In this document: piece after piece, positions 42,218 through 51,085 of the stretch
Numbering within the stretch: position 1 is the first letter of the stretch
Layout of the letters: every line of letters starts with the position of its first letter
From: Flavobacterium zhairuonense
Lineage (GTDB): Bacteria; Bacteroidota; Bacteroidia; Flavobacteriales; Flavobacteriaceae
Direction of reading: 5' to 3'
DNA: 64,000 nucleotides
Assembly (NCBI RefSeq): GCF_004352915.1
Contig: NZ_SJSY01000076.1
Coordinates: forward strand, 62,001 to 126,000
Notes under the pieces: model-generated
Database searches by the model: none
The model's input: only the letters and a program-made list of their open reading frames with translations
Told to the model about the DNA's origin: nothing
Program-made: the position numbers and the translations under genes

Positions 42218-43285
42218 TTAAGATTTATAATCCTCAAATGCTTCTAGAATTAATTTATTTTCAACAGATTGGTTAATTTTTATTTTCCCGATTCCTTCAA
42301 TTAATGCAAATTGAATTAATCCGTATTCATTTTTTTTGTCGTGAATCAGCAATTCTAATATCGGATCAATGTCATTTTCTTCAAAAATCACATCATCATA
42401 AATACCTTTAATTATTGCTTTTATTTCTCGATATTCTTCTTGAGAAATCAAACCTTTTTGAAGCGAAATATAACTTTCCAAAATCATTCCAACTGCAATG
42501 GCTTCTCCATGTAATAATGTCGTTTTTTCCTCACTCTCTAAAAAGTAACCTTCAATTGCATGTCCTAATGTATGTCCGAAGTTTAAAGCTTTACGAATGT
42601 TTTTCTCAGTTGGATCCTGAACAACAATTTCATTTTTAATTTCAACTGAACGATAAATCAATTGATCCAATTCATCAAAAACAATTGATTTTAGATCAGA
42701 GAACTGCCTCCAGTACGGCGCATCGTATATTAAGCCGTGTTTTAGCATTTCTGCTAAACCAGAACGCATTTCACTTTGTGGCAAAGTCTCTAAATATGCT
42801 GTATCAATTAAAACCATTTGAGGCACGTTGATAACTCCAATTTGATTTTTAAGATTTCCTAAGTCAACTCCCGTTTTTCCTCCAACAGAAGCATCAACCA
42901 TAGACAATAAAGTAGTTGGTACATTTATAAAATCTACACCTCTTTTAAAAGTAGAAGCAACAAAACCTCCTAAATCAGTAACAACACCACCACCTACATT
43001 AATAATAAGTGTTTTTCTGTCGGCTCCAAGTTCGGTCAATATATTCCAGATCTCAATACACGTTTCAATGTTTTTATTGGCTTCGCCAGCTTCAAATTCT
43101 ATGATTTCAATTGCTAAATCTGTTTCCAAAAGAGGAATGAATTTAGGCAAACAATATTCATTTGTTTGATCGTCTACGATTATAAATATATTAGAGTATT
43201 TATTTTCTTTTAAATGTTTATTTAAAGCTTCGTAGGCATTTTGGTTGAAATGAACGAAATAATTATTGGCTTGAATAGATTTCAT
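42218..43285 (-). CDS. aroB: 3-dehydroquinate synthase
   Basis: Second step of the shikimate pathway. NAD-site motifs GGGVVTDLGGFVASTFKRG and DASVGGKTGVDL, metal ligands in LNFGHTLGHAIEG and HGEAIAVGM. The start is placed at 43285 (MKSIQANNYFVHF), 12 codons inside the longer open frame, because family alignments begin around there; the longer form starts MPYFAVSINLQI. About 355 aa fits AroB. It is divergent from proline dehydrogenase. Confidence 0.94.
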   Translation of the reverse strand: MKSIQANNYFVHFNQNAYEALNKHLKENKYSNIFIIVDDQTNEYCLPKFIPLLETDLAIEIIEFEAGEANKNIETCIEIWNILTELGADRKTLIINVGGGVVTDLGGFVASTFKRGVDFINVPTTLLSMVDASVGGKTGVDLGNLKNQIGVINVPQMVLIDTAYLETLPQSEMRSGLAEMLKHGLIYDAPYWRQFSDLKSIVFDELDQLIYRSVEIKNEIVVQDPTEKNIRKALNFGHTLGHAIEGYFLESEEKTTLLHGEAIAVGMILESYISLQKGLISQEEYREIKAIIKGIYDDVIFEENDIDPILELLIHDKKNEYGLIQFALIEGIGKIKINQSVENKLILEAFEDYKS

Positions 43286-43524
43286 AATTTGCAAGTTAAT
43301 TGAAACCGCAAAATAAGGCATTTTTCAACAAATAATATTCAAACTTTGAGTCTAATTTGTTGGATATGGACCATATTTTATTCAATATTTTGTTTGACAA
43401 ACCTATCCACAAGAGTTATGTGCTAATATTCTTAATTCTTTAAACTTTTGCTTCAAATGGCAACTTTAACTAAAAATATGCAAAATTATAATGCTGTTTT
43501 GTAAACAATATTCAAAACACTCTA

Positions 43525-43532
43525 TATCTTTG
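43525..43532 (+). promoter_or_regulatory. -7 element of the proline dehydrogenase gene
   Basis: TATCTTTG, a full TAnnTTTG match 17 bp before the ATG. The nearest TTG (43499-43501) is 23 bp upstream, slightly long. Confidence 0.5.
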
Positions 43533-43549
43533 CATAAAAATTAAACTTA

Positions 43550-44719
43550 ATGGAAAAAATATTCGATAACACTCAAGTGGCATTTTCGCTAAAGAGTGAT
43601 ACAGAACTAGACAGAGCTTACTTTCTTTTTAAAATGATTGACAGCGAGCCACTTGTTAGAATTGGAACGGCTGTTACTAATTTTGCTATTAAAGCACATC
43701 TTCCGGTTGAAGGACTTATTCGTGCAACTGTTTTTGATCATTTTTGTGGTGGTGTAAATGAAAATGACTGCCTTACAGTTGTGGACAAAATGTTTACAAA
43801 AGGTGTTTCATCTGTTTTAGACTATTCTGTTGAAGGAAAAGAAGAAGAAGAGCAGTTTGATGCGGCTTTGGAAATGACATTAAGAACAGTAGAATTTGCA
43901 AAAGAGCGTCTAGCGATTCCTTTTGCTGTCTTCAAACCAACAGGTTTAGGACGTTTTGAATTGTATGAGAAGTTAGGTGAAAAACAAACTTTGTCTCCAG
44001 CTGAACAAGAAGAATGGAATAGAGTAGTGGCTCGTTTTGATAAAATATGCAGCGAAGCGCATAAAAAAGATGTGGCGTTGCTAATTGATGGTGAAGAAAG
44101 CTGGATGCAGGATGCTGCTGATGACTTGGTAACGGATATGATGCGTAAATACAATAAAAAAAAAGCGATTGTATTCAATACATTGCAAATGTACCGTTGG
44201 GATCGTTTAGATTATTTGAAAAAATTACATGATATAGCAAAAACAGAAGGCTTCTTCATCGGAATGAAGTTGGTTCGTGGTGCTTATATGGAAAAAGAAC
44301 ACAAAAGAGCCGAAGAAAAAGGTTATGTTTCACCAATTTGTGTTTCTAAGGAAGCAACTGACGTAAACTATGATGCTGCCGTACATTATATGTTAGAGCA
44401 TTTAGATACAATGGCTATTTTTGCTGGAACTCACAACGAATTGAGCTCATACAAATTAATGGAAATGATGGCTCAAAAAGGAATTGCTAAAAATGACAAC
44501 AGAATTTGGTTTGGGCAGTTATACGGAATGAGTGACAATATTAGTTACAACTTGGCTGAAAACGGTTATAATGTTGCGAAATACTTGCCTTTTGGACCTG
44601 TAAAAGATGTTATGCCGTACTTAATTCGTCGTGCTGAAGAAAACACTTCTGTAGCTGGCCAGACTAGCCGTGAATTATCAATGATTAAAGCGGAACGTAA
44701 CAGAAGAAAAGGGAAATAA
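43550..44719 (+). CDS. Proline dehydrogenase (monofunctional)
   Basis: FAD enzyme oxidising proline to pyrroline-5-carboxylate, 389 aa. The TIM-barrel motifs are present: FKPTGLGRFELYEKL, LLIDGEESWMQDAAD, KLVRGAYMEKEHKRA, IFAGTHNELSS and the C-terminal YLPFGPVKDVMPYLIRRAEEN with the substrate-binding Arg pair. It corresponds to the PRODH half of PutA; the P5C dehydrogenase half is not in the window. Monocistronic, followed by a terminator. Confidence 0.94.
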   Translation: MEKIFDNTQVAFSLKSDTELDRAYFLFKMIDSEPLVRIGTAVTNFAIKAHLPVEGLIRATVFDHFCGGVNENDCLTVVDKMFTKGVSSVLDYSVEGKEEEEQFDAALEMTLRTVEFAKERLAIPFAVFKPTGLGRFELYEKLGEKQTLSPAEQEEWNRVVARFDKICSEAHKKDVALLIDGEESWMQDAADDLVTDMMRKYNKKKAIVFNTLQMYRWDRLDYLKKLHDIAKTEGFFIGMKLVRGAYMEKEHKRAEEKGYVSPICVSKEATDVNYDAAVHYMLEHLDTMAIFAGTHNELSSYKLMEMMAQKGIAKNDNRIWFGQLYGMSDNISYNLAENGYNVAKYLPFGPVKDVMPYLIRRAEENTSVAGQTSRELSMIKAERNRRKGK

Positions 44720-44749
44720 TTGCAATATTTTCAACTTGCAAATATTTGA

Positions 44750-44781
44750 AAAGCTCCAATTAAAAATTGGAGCTTTTTTTG
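44750..44781 (+). terminator. Terminator after proline dehydrogenase
   Basis: Stem AGCTCCAAT/ATTGGAGCT, 5-base loop, then seven T. A similar AAAGCTCCAA stem occurs at 60628. Confidence 0.83.
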
Positions 44782-44792
44782 TCTTGTCTAAA

Positions 44793-44837
44793 CTGGACTG
44801 AAGTCCAGCTCTACAAAATAGTTTGTTCCTGCGGAAC
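44793..44837. repeat. Intergenic palindrome pair
   Basis: CTGGACT-GA-AGTCCAG (perfect, 44793-44808) followed 16 bp later by GTTCC-TGC-GGAAC (44825-44837), between the proline dehydrogenase and ABC exporter terminators. It looks like a mobile or repeated intergenic element, but only one copy is in the window. Confidence 0.5.
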
Positions 44838-44864
44838 TTTAGTCTATTGTTTACAATAAATAAT

Positions 44865-44897
44865 AAACCCGACAGTTTTTTAAAATGTGTCGGGTTT
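44865..44897 (-). terminator. Terminator of the ABC exporter gene
   Basis: Stem AAACCCGACA/TGTCGGGTTT (10 bp) with a 13-base loop and T-rich flanks on both strands, 22 bp past the exporter stop. The core is the same as in the 25343 terminator. Confidence 0.75.
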
Positions 44898-44918
44898 GTT
44901 TTATAATTGGAATTTAAT

Positions 44919-46709
44919 TTAAGAGTTACTAAACTGCAAATTACTCAAGTTTTTATAAATTCCGTTTTCTAGGTTTATTAGTTCTTGATGTGTTCCTTCT
45001 TCCGAAATTTTTCCGTTATCTAAAACTAGAATTTTATCAGCGTTTCTAATTGTTGAAAGGCGGTGAGCGATGATGATGCTTGTTCTTCCTTCCATTAAAA
45101 CTTCTAGTGCTTCTTGAACTAGCTTTTCGCTTTCACTATCTAGTGAAGATGTTGCTTCATCCAAAATCAAAATACTAGGGTTTTTAAGCAAAGCTCTCGC
45201 AATTGCAATACGCTGGCGTTGTCCGCCTGATAGCTTTACGCCACGTTCTCCAACCAAAGTCTCAAATTTTTCTGGGAAACCTTCTATAAAATTGAAAGCA
45301 TTTGCTTGTTTTGCAGCAGCAACAATTTCTTCATTTGTAGCATCAGGTTTTCCGTAAGCTATATTTTCTCTAATTGTCCCTCCAAATAAAATCACATCTT
45401 GAGGAACAATACTCATGTTGCCGCGCAGATTTTCTAAATCATAATCGTGAATGTCTTTTCCATCAATTAAAATTTCTCCTGCGGTGATATCGTAAAAGCG
45501 CAATAATAAGGATGAAATAGTGGATTTTCCGGCACCACTCGGACCAACAATTGCAATTTTTTGCCCAAATCCGGCTTCGAAATTTACATCTTTTAATACC
45601 TGAACTTCTTTTCGTGATGGATAATGGAAAGCAACATTTTTAAAAGCCACATTTCCTTTGATTTTTTCTATAGTCGATGCATGCGGATTTGCATTGATTT
45701 CCTCTGGAGTTTCTTCTAGCAATTCAAAAACACGTTCTGTTGCGCCAACCGCTTTTTGAATTTGAGCATACATTTCGGCAATTCCTCCAAAAGAAGCTCC
45801 GATAAAAGTGGTATAAAGAACAAAAGAAATCAGATCTCCAACACCTTCAACTTCGCCTTTAATTGTCAAAGTAATTCCGTACCAAACAACGGCAACCACA
45901 CATCCAAAAAGGCATAAAATGATAAATGAAGCAAAATATCCTCTGTATTGTCCGCCTTTGATAGCGATTTTTACAATTTCTTTGATTTTGTTTTTATAAC
46001 GCTGAATTTCATACCATTCATTTGCAAAAGCTTTTACATTGCTAATTCCCTGCAATGTTTCTTCAACAATCACTTGGCTTTCAGCAACTTTATCTTGTGT
46101 TTTTTTTCCGTATTTACGAATAAATCTTCCAAAAATTACTGCAGCTACAGCTACAACTGGAACAATAGCCAACATCATCAAAGTCAGTTTCGGACTAATA
46201 CTTCCTAGAATAACAAAACCACCAATAATTAAAATAAACTGACGTAGAAATTCGGCAATTGTTGTTGTGAAAGTGTCTTGAAGCTGTGAAATATCTGCAC
46301 TGATTCGGCTGTTTAGTTCTCCAACACGTTTTTGTGAATAAAAAGACATTGGCAGTTTTACCAAATTCTCATATAATGCAAAACGGATGTTTGATAGTGA
46401 ATTCTCAGTAAAATTTACAAAAAGTGAAATTCTGAAAAAAGAGAAAATAGCTTGCAATGTTAGAATTCCCATTAATGCAAGTGCAATTTCATTAGCTTTG
46501 TCTAGATCTTTATTAGTAACGCAATCTACTAACATCCCCATTAATTTAGGAAAGGCGAGGGCAGTGGCGCTGGTTAATAAAAGGAAAATCAAGCCTAGGA
46601 AAAATTTCCATTTGTGATTTTTGGCGTATTTAAAAATTCGGAGTGCTTTTTGAAGTGAGTTAGAGTCTAATTTAGCTTTCGGTAAATCATTTTCTTGAAA
46701 TCGTGCCAT
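44919..46709 (-). CDS. MsbA-like ABC exporter (fused permease/ATPase)
   Basis: Half-transporter with six membrane helices (residues about 30-320) and a C-terminal ATPase: Walker A GPSGAGKST, Q-loop, signature LSGGQRQRIAIARAL, Walker B ILILDEATSSLDS, H-loop AHRLST. About 596 aa, typical of lipid/drug exporters of the MsbA group. The start is placed at 46709 (MARFQENDLP): the promoter at 46732-46761 puts the 5' end near 46725, leaving almost no leader for the ATG at 46721. Substrate unknown; lipid A or multidrug export are the usual choices. Confidence 0.92.
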   Translation of the reverse strand: MARFQENDLPKAKLDSNSLQKALRIFKYAKNHKWKFFLGLIFLLLTSATALAFPKLMGMLVDCVTNKDLDKANEIALALMGILTLQAIFSFFRISLFVNFTENSLSNIRFALYENLVKLPMSFYSQKRVGELNSRISADISQLQDTFTTTIAEFLRQFILIIGGFVILGSISPKLTLMMLAIVPVVAVAAVIFGRFIRKYGKKTQDKVAESQVIVEETLQGISNVKAFANEWYEIQRYKNKIKEIVKIAIKGGQYRGYFASFIILCLFGCVVAVVWYGITLTIKGEVEGVGDLISFVLYTTFIGASFGGIAEMYAQIQKAVGATERVFELLEETPEEINANPHASTIEKIKGNVAFKNVAFHYPSRKEVQVLKDVNFEAGFGQKIAIVGPSGAGKSTISSLLLRFYDITAGEILIDGKDIHDYDLENLRGNMSIVPQDVILFGGTIRENIAYGKPDATNEEIVAAAKQANAFNFIEGFPEKFETLVGERGVKLSGGQRQRIAIARALLKNPSILILDEATSSLDSESEKLVQEALEVLMEGRTSIIIAHRLSTIRNADKILVLDNGKISEEGTHQELINLENGIYKNLSNLQFSNS

Positions 46710-46731
46710 TTGAATATACAATTAAGGTATG

Positions 46732-46761
46732 CAAATGTATGACACTAGTCAATGAATACAA
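46732..46761 (-). promoter_or_regulatory. Bacteroidota-type promoter of the ABC exporter
   Basis: On the minus strand TTG (plus 46759-46761), exactly 19 bp, then TACATTTG (plus 46732-46739). It is a full consensus match and supports the start codon at 46709. Confidence 0.8.
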
Positions 46762-46906
46762 AAGAATATTAGAAATTAGACATCTAGATTTTGCTTTTTA
46801 ACTAAATACTAAGAAAAAGATAGTTTTTATTCTATTTTTAAATAACTGGAAAATAGGTTTCTAAAGAAAAAATAAAAAAAAGTTTTGATTTTTTTTATAA
46901 ATATGC

Positions 46907-46936
46907 TTGTAAATAGAAAATCTAACTGTACATTTG
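46907..46936 (+). promoter_or_regulatory. Promoter of tRNA-Val 1
   Basis: TTG (46907-46909), 19 bp, TACATTTG (46929-46936), about 40 bp before the tRNA. Confidence 0.8.
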
Positions 46937-46975
46937 CACTCGCAGTCACGAAATGATAGCAACCTACGTAAAATA

Positions 46976-47050
46976 GGGCGATTAGCTCAGCTGGTTCAGA
47001 GCACCTCGTTTACACCGAGGGGGTCGGGGGTTCGAACCCCTCATCGCCCA
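46976..47050 (+). tRNA. tRNA-Val (anticodon TAC), copy 1
   Basis: 75 nt. Acceptor stem GGGCGAT/ATCGCCC, D stem GCTC/GAGC, anticodon stem CCTCG/CGAGG with loop TTTACAC (anticodon TAC, reads GUA), T loop TTCGAAC, discriminator A; CCA is not encoded. It is identical to copy 2. Confidence 0.97.
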
Positions 47051-47070
47051 CAAAATTTTTCTAAATATAC

Positions 47071-47100
47071 TTGCAAATACAAAATCTAGCTGTATATTTG
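47071..47100 (+). promoter_or_regulatory. Promoter of tRNA-Val 2
   Basis: TTG (47071-47073), 19 bp, TATATTTG (47093-47100). The spacing to the tRNA matches copy 1, showing that the promoter was duplicated with the gene. Confidence 0.8.
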
Positions 47101-47138
47101 CATTCGCAATCAGGAAATGATAGCAACCTAATAAAATA

Positions 47139-47213
47139 GGGCGATTAGCTCAGCTGGTTCAGAGCACCTCGTTTACACCGAGGGGGTCGGGGGTTCGAAC
47201 CCCTCATCGCCCA
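47139..47213 (+). tRNA. tRNA-Val (anticodon TAC), copy 2
   Basis: 75 nt, same sequence as copy 1, 163 bp further on. A terminator follows directly. Confidence 0.97.
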
Positions 47214-47217
47214 CAAA

Positions 47218-47251
47218 GAAACTCCTTAAGAAATTAAGGAGTTTTTTTTTA
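47218..47251 (+). terminator. Terminator after the tRNA-Val pair
   Basis: Stem ACTCCTTAA/TTAAGGAGT, loop GAAA, then nine T, only a few bases past the second tRNA. Confidence 0.85.
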
Positions 47252-47273
47252 CTAAAATTTAATTCAAAGCCAT

Positions 47274-47705
47274 ATGAGTAACCAATTGATTGGATTTAAT
47301 GTTAGAGTTTATGCATTTTGTATACATGAAAATAAAATTTTAGCACTACACGAAAAATATGCAGGAGTAAAAATCTGTAAATTACCAGGAGGAGGTCTCG
47401 AATTTGGAGAAGGAACTATTGACTGTCTTCATAGGGAATTTGAAGAAGAATTAAACCTAAAAATAGAAATCGTCGATCATCTATATACTCAGGAAAGTTT
47501 TATAGAGTCCCGTATTAATGACAATAAACAAATCCTTAATATTTATTATACAATCAAGATACTAAATATTGAAGATTTAAATGTTCAAATCCCAGGATTA
47601 GAAAAACTAGAATGGATTGATATTAACTCAAAAAATAATCCATTTGTTCTAGAATCTGATATTATTGCATTTGAGAGATTAAAAGAGATAACAAAAGTAA
47701 AATAA
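47274..47705 (+). CDS. NUDIX hydrolase
   Basis: 143-aa hydrolase of nucleoside diphosphates linked to another moiety. The NUDIX box runs about residues 40-62 as GGLEFGEGTIDCLHREFEEE, fitting GX5EX7REUXEE, with Asn in place of the usual Gly after the EE pair. The C-terminal part (LNIYYTIKILNIEDLNVQIP) is the usual beta strand set. Substrate unknown. The ATG lies 23 bp after the tRNA terminator. Confidence 0.9.
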   Translation: MSNQLIGFNVRVYAFCIHENKILALHEKYAGVKICKLPGGGLEFGEGTIDCLHREFEEELNLKIEIVDHLYTQESFIESRINDNKQILNIYYTIKILNIEDLNVQIPGLEKLEWIDINSKNNPFVLESDIIAFERLKEITKVK

Positions 47706-47925
47706 GAATAAATTCTATATCGGATTTACATTCAATTAAGAAGAAAAACTGGTTCGTCATAATCAAAAAAGCAAGGGATTTACCGAAATGTAAATGACCC
47801 GAAGCAGTATTTACTTAAAGGTACAAAACCTTAGTTTTTTCAATTAAAAACTTTTACCAACGCTAATTTTGTAAATAATTAACTTACTTTTGACTTAACA
47901 CAAATGTTATTTTTAAAAGTAAAAT

Positions 47926-49230
47926 ATGAAAAAAATTATTGTAAGTATTTTTGTTCTAAGTCAATGTTTTAATGTACATGGACAATCGATTGATAAAATT
48001 ATTACGAACAAGGAGGTTACTCGTATAGAGAAAATACTTTCGGCCGATGATATGCAGGGAAGAAGAACTTTTACTCCTGGTATTGACAAAGCATCTGCCT
48101 TCATAGAATCAGAGTTTAAAAAAATTGGTTTGCAAACTTTCAATGGAGCAACGAATTACAGACAAGAGTTCTCGATGACAGCCTCTAAAGCAGTTTCTTC
48201 AAAAATTACTATTGACGGCAAAGAAATAAATAATAATCAAGTTGTAACATTCTCGTACCTTCCTCAGGTTTCTTTAACTGAAAAAAGCGATATTTCTGTA
48301 GTAAAAATCAACAAAGGGGACAACATAGGCCAAAAATTTAATGAATATTATAAAAGTCCGAAAAATCTTTTAGTCCTAGTTGACCCTTCATTCGAAAAAG
48401 TTTTACCGAATATTCAACATATTGATAGAATAACGGCTAATCCTGGAAACAATACAGTTATGTTTGTTTTTGGTACGATGGAAGCGACCACTTTTTCTGT
48501 TGAATTGACAAATACAATCTCCAAAAAAACATTGAATAATGTTGTTGGAATATTACCAGGAAAAACAAAACCAGATGAGTATGTAATTTTTTCAGGACAT
48601 TATGATCATTTAGGCATAGGTTCTCCTGAAGAAGGCGCTCCGCATCCAGCAACAGATTCTATTTATAACGGTGCTAATGACGATGCAGCTGGAACAACAG
48701 CAGTAATTATGCTAGCAAAATATTTCAAAAAACAAAATAACAACGAGCGCACTATTATTTTTACCACATTTGTGGCAGAAGAATTAGGTGGTTATGGAGC
48801 CAAATATTTTTCGAAACAGCTTGTACCAGAAAAAGTAATTGCGATGTTCAATATCGAAATGATAGGAACAGAATCTAAATGGGGAAAAAACTCGGCTTAT
48901 ATTACAGGCTTCGAAAAGTCGAATATGGGGCAGATTTTACAAACTAATTTAACGGGAACAAATTTTACATTTTATCCAGATCCTTATCCGGACCAACAAT
49001 TATTCTACCGCTCAGACAATGCTACATTAGCCAGACTTGGAGTTCCTGCTCATACCATTTCTACTTCAAAAATGGATAATGAGCCATATTACCACACAGC
49101 TGATGACGAATTTGAAACGTTAGACATTGACAACATGACCCAAATAATAAAATCAATTGCATTAAGTTCTTCTTCGATTATTAGTGGGAAAGATACGCCG
49201 ACAAGAGTAGATAGTACTCAATTGAAATAA
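47926..49230 (+). CDS. Exported M28 zinc peptidase
   Basis: 434 aa with a signal peptide (MKKIIVSIFVLSQCFNVHGQ). The M28 domain motifs are FSGHYDHLGIG, GANDDAAGTTAVIMLAKYF, VAEELGGYGAKYF and MFNIEMIG, with a late zinc-ligand His in AHTISTSKMDNEPYYHTADD. An inserted PA-like segment probably covers residues 90-190. This is the second M28 enzyme in the window; it has no FN3 tail. It ends at a strong terminator. Confidence 0.9.
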   Translation: MKKIIVSIFVLSQCFNVHGQSIDKIITNKEVTRIEKILSADDMQGRRTFTPGIDKASAFIESEFKKIGLQTFNGATNYRQEFSMTASKAVSSKITIDGKEINNNQVVTFSYLPQVSLTEKSDISVVKINKGDNIGQKFNEYYKSPKNLLVLVDPSFEKVLPNIQHIDRITANPGNNTVMFVFGTMEATTFSVELTNTISKKTLNNVVGILPGKTKPDEYVIFSGHYDHLGIGSPEEGAPHPATDSIYNGANDDAAGTTAVIMLAKYFKKQNNNERTIIFTTFVAEELGGYGAKYFSKQLVPEKVIAMFNIEMIGTESKWGKNSAYITGFEKSNMGQILQTNLTGTNFTFYPDPYPDQQLFYRSDNATLARLGVPAHTISTSKMDNEPYYHTADDEFETLDIDNMTQIIKSIALSSSSIISGKDTPTRVDSTQLK

Positions 49231-49253
49231 TATAAGTAAATTATGAAGTATCG

Positions 49254-49299
49254 AAAAGCACAGAAAACCAATTATTTTCTGTGCTTTTTTTATTATTTT
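49254..49299 (+). terminator. Terminator after the M28 peptidase
   Basis: Perfect 14-bp stem AAAAGCACAGAAAA/TTTTCTGTGCTTTT, 7-base loop, then a T-rich run. Confidence 0.85.
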
Positions 49300-49402
49300 T
49301 TTGTTCTGTTTCTGATTTGTGTAACAATTTTTCTAAAAAGCTACATATATTAAATCAATATAGATTTGGGACAAGTAAAACAACCAATAAAACTTCGGAA
49401 AT

Positions 49403-51004
49403 ATGAATTTATCACAATGGCTCATCTTTATTTTTATTCTACAAATCTTCCATGGGTTATCTACTTGGAAACTTTATATTAAAGCGGGAAGAAAACCTAT
49501 AGAGTCATTTATACCAATTTATAATTTAGTAGTAATGATGAAAATCATAAAGCGCCCGCGTTGGTGGGTTGTTTTGCTTTTTATCCCTATTATTAATCTT
49601 TTGGTAATTCCAGTATTTTGGATTGAAATTATAAGAAGTTTTGGAAAAAACTCCACAAAAGATACCACACTGGTTTTAGTGACATTAGGAGTATATATCA
49701 CTTTTATAAACTATTCTGAAAAGCTAGTTTACATTGAAAATAGAGATTTAACGCCTAGATCGAAAACTGAAGAAACAATAGGCTCGCTAATATTTGCAAT
49801 TGTTGTTGCAACATTGGTACATACTTATGTAATACAGCCATTTACAATTCCGTCTTCATCATTAGAAAAAACATTATATACAGGAGACTTTTTGTTTGTA
49901 ACCAAATTTAATTACGGCGCAAGAACTCCTATGACAACAGTGGCATTGCCAATGGTTCATGACTCAATTCCTTTTTTGGGCAAAAAATCATACTTATTTA
50001 ATGATGATGTGACAAAAAGAGAAACATCATTATTAAACAAGTTTCAATTGCCATATTTTAGATTCCCTGCAGTTGAAACCATTCAACGAAACGAGATTGT
50101 AGTTTTCAATCAGCCTGCAGACACCTTGCGAGATATGGATAATTTTCATCCTGACCGAAATTACTATAAACCAATCGACAAAAAAACAAACCTGGTTAAA
50201 AGATGCGTTGGAATTCCGGGCGATTCTTTAGAAATCCGCCAAGGATATATTTACATTAATGGCAGATTATCAATATTGCCAAAAAGCGCAAAGCCACAAT
50301 ACAATTTTCTGATTGATACAAAAGGGCAAACTATAGATCAAGACGCTCTTGTTCACAGATATGGAGCAAGAGAAGGTTTAAAATATGAAAATGGAGTTTT
50401 TGCTTTGACTAATACTGGCGAATATTTTTTGACATTGACAGATGAAGAAGCCAAACAAATTGCAAATAACCCCGCTGTAAAAGCCGTGAAGAAACAATTG
50501 ACACCAAAAGGTGAGGATGGAGGCGTATTTCCACATATTTCGTCTTTAGGATGGAATATCGACAATTTTGGCCCTATTTATATTCCTAAAAAAGGGAAAA
50601 CTGTGAAATTGACTTTAGAAACATTGCCTTTTTACAAAAGAATTATTCAGGAATATGAACACAATGATTTGAAAATCGACGGCAAGAAAATCATTATAAA
50701 CGGAAAATTATCTGATACTTATACTTTTCAACAAGATTATTACTGGATGATGGGGGATAACCGTCAAAATTCTTTAGATGCGAGATTTTGGGGATTTGTT
50801 CCTTTCGATCATGTTATAGGTAAGCCCGTTTTTATTTGGTTTAGTTGGGATAAAGATGGTAAAGGCATTAACAAAGTAAGATGGAATCGCGTTTTTTCTG
50901 TAGTTAACGGAAACGAACCGAAGTCCTATTTAATACATTTTCTTGTTTTTGTTGTTCTTTGTATTGCAGCGAATAAATTCATAAATAAGAGAAAAAAAGC
51001 ATAG
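49403..51004 (+). CDS. lepB: Signal peptidase I, extended Bacteroidota form
   Basis: 533 aa, much longer than the usual 220-320 aa signal peptidase I. Residues 1-105 hold a DUF5684-like membrane region (about three helices). The catalytic domain begins near 125 with a further helix; the nucleophile is Ser153 in IPSSSLEKTL and the general base Lys266 in VKRCVGIPGDSLEI; the last conserved box is GDNRQNSLDARFWGF. A large insertion lies between boxes (about 281-445). A final hydrophobic helix ends the protein. It releases exported proteins from the membrane. Confidence 0.92.
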   Translation: MNLSQWLIFIFILQIFHGLSTWKLYIKAGRKPIESFIPIYNLVVMMKIIKRPRWWVVLLFIPIINLLVIPVFWIEIIRSFGKNSTKDTTLVLVTLGVYITFINYSEKLVYIENRDLTPRSKTEETIGSLIFAIVVATLVHTYVIQPFTIPSSSLEKTLYTGDFLFVTKFNYGARTPMTTVALPMVHDSIPFLGKKSYLFNDDVTKRETSLLNKFQLPYFRFPAVETIQRNEIVVFNQPADTLRDMDNFHPDRNYYKPIDKKTNLVKRCVGIPGDSLEIRQGYIYINGRLSILPKSAKPQYNFLIDTKGQTIDQDALVHRYGAREGLKYENGVFALTNTGEYFLTLTDEEAKQIANNPAVKAVKKQLTPKGEDGGVFPHISSLGWNIDNFGPIYIPKKGKTVKLTLETLPFYKRIIQEYEHNDLKIDGKKIIINGKLSDTYTFQQDYYWMMGDNRQNSLDARFWGFVPFDHVIGKPVFIWFSWDKDGKGINKVRWNRVFSVVNGNEPKSYLIHFLVFVVLCIAANKFINKRKKA

Positions 51005-51027
51005 CAATTACAATAATTCTAAAATAT

Positions 51028-51063
51028 CAAAAGCTCTGAAACGCTATATTTCAGAGCTTTTTT
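51028..51063 (+). terminator. Terminator after lepB
   Basis: Stem AAAAGCTCTGAAA/TTTCAGAGCTTTT with a 6- to 7-base loop and T run. On the minus strand it may also end the MBL gene, but the T run is weaker there. Confidence 0.8.
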
Positions 51064-51085
51064 CATGTTTTGTTATAGCAATTTA

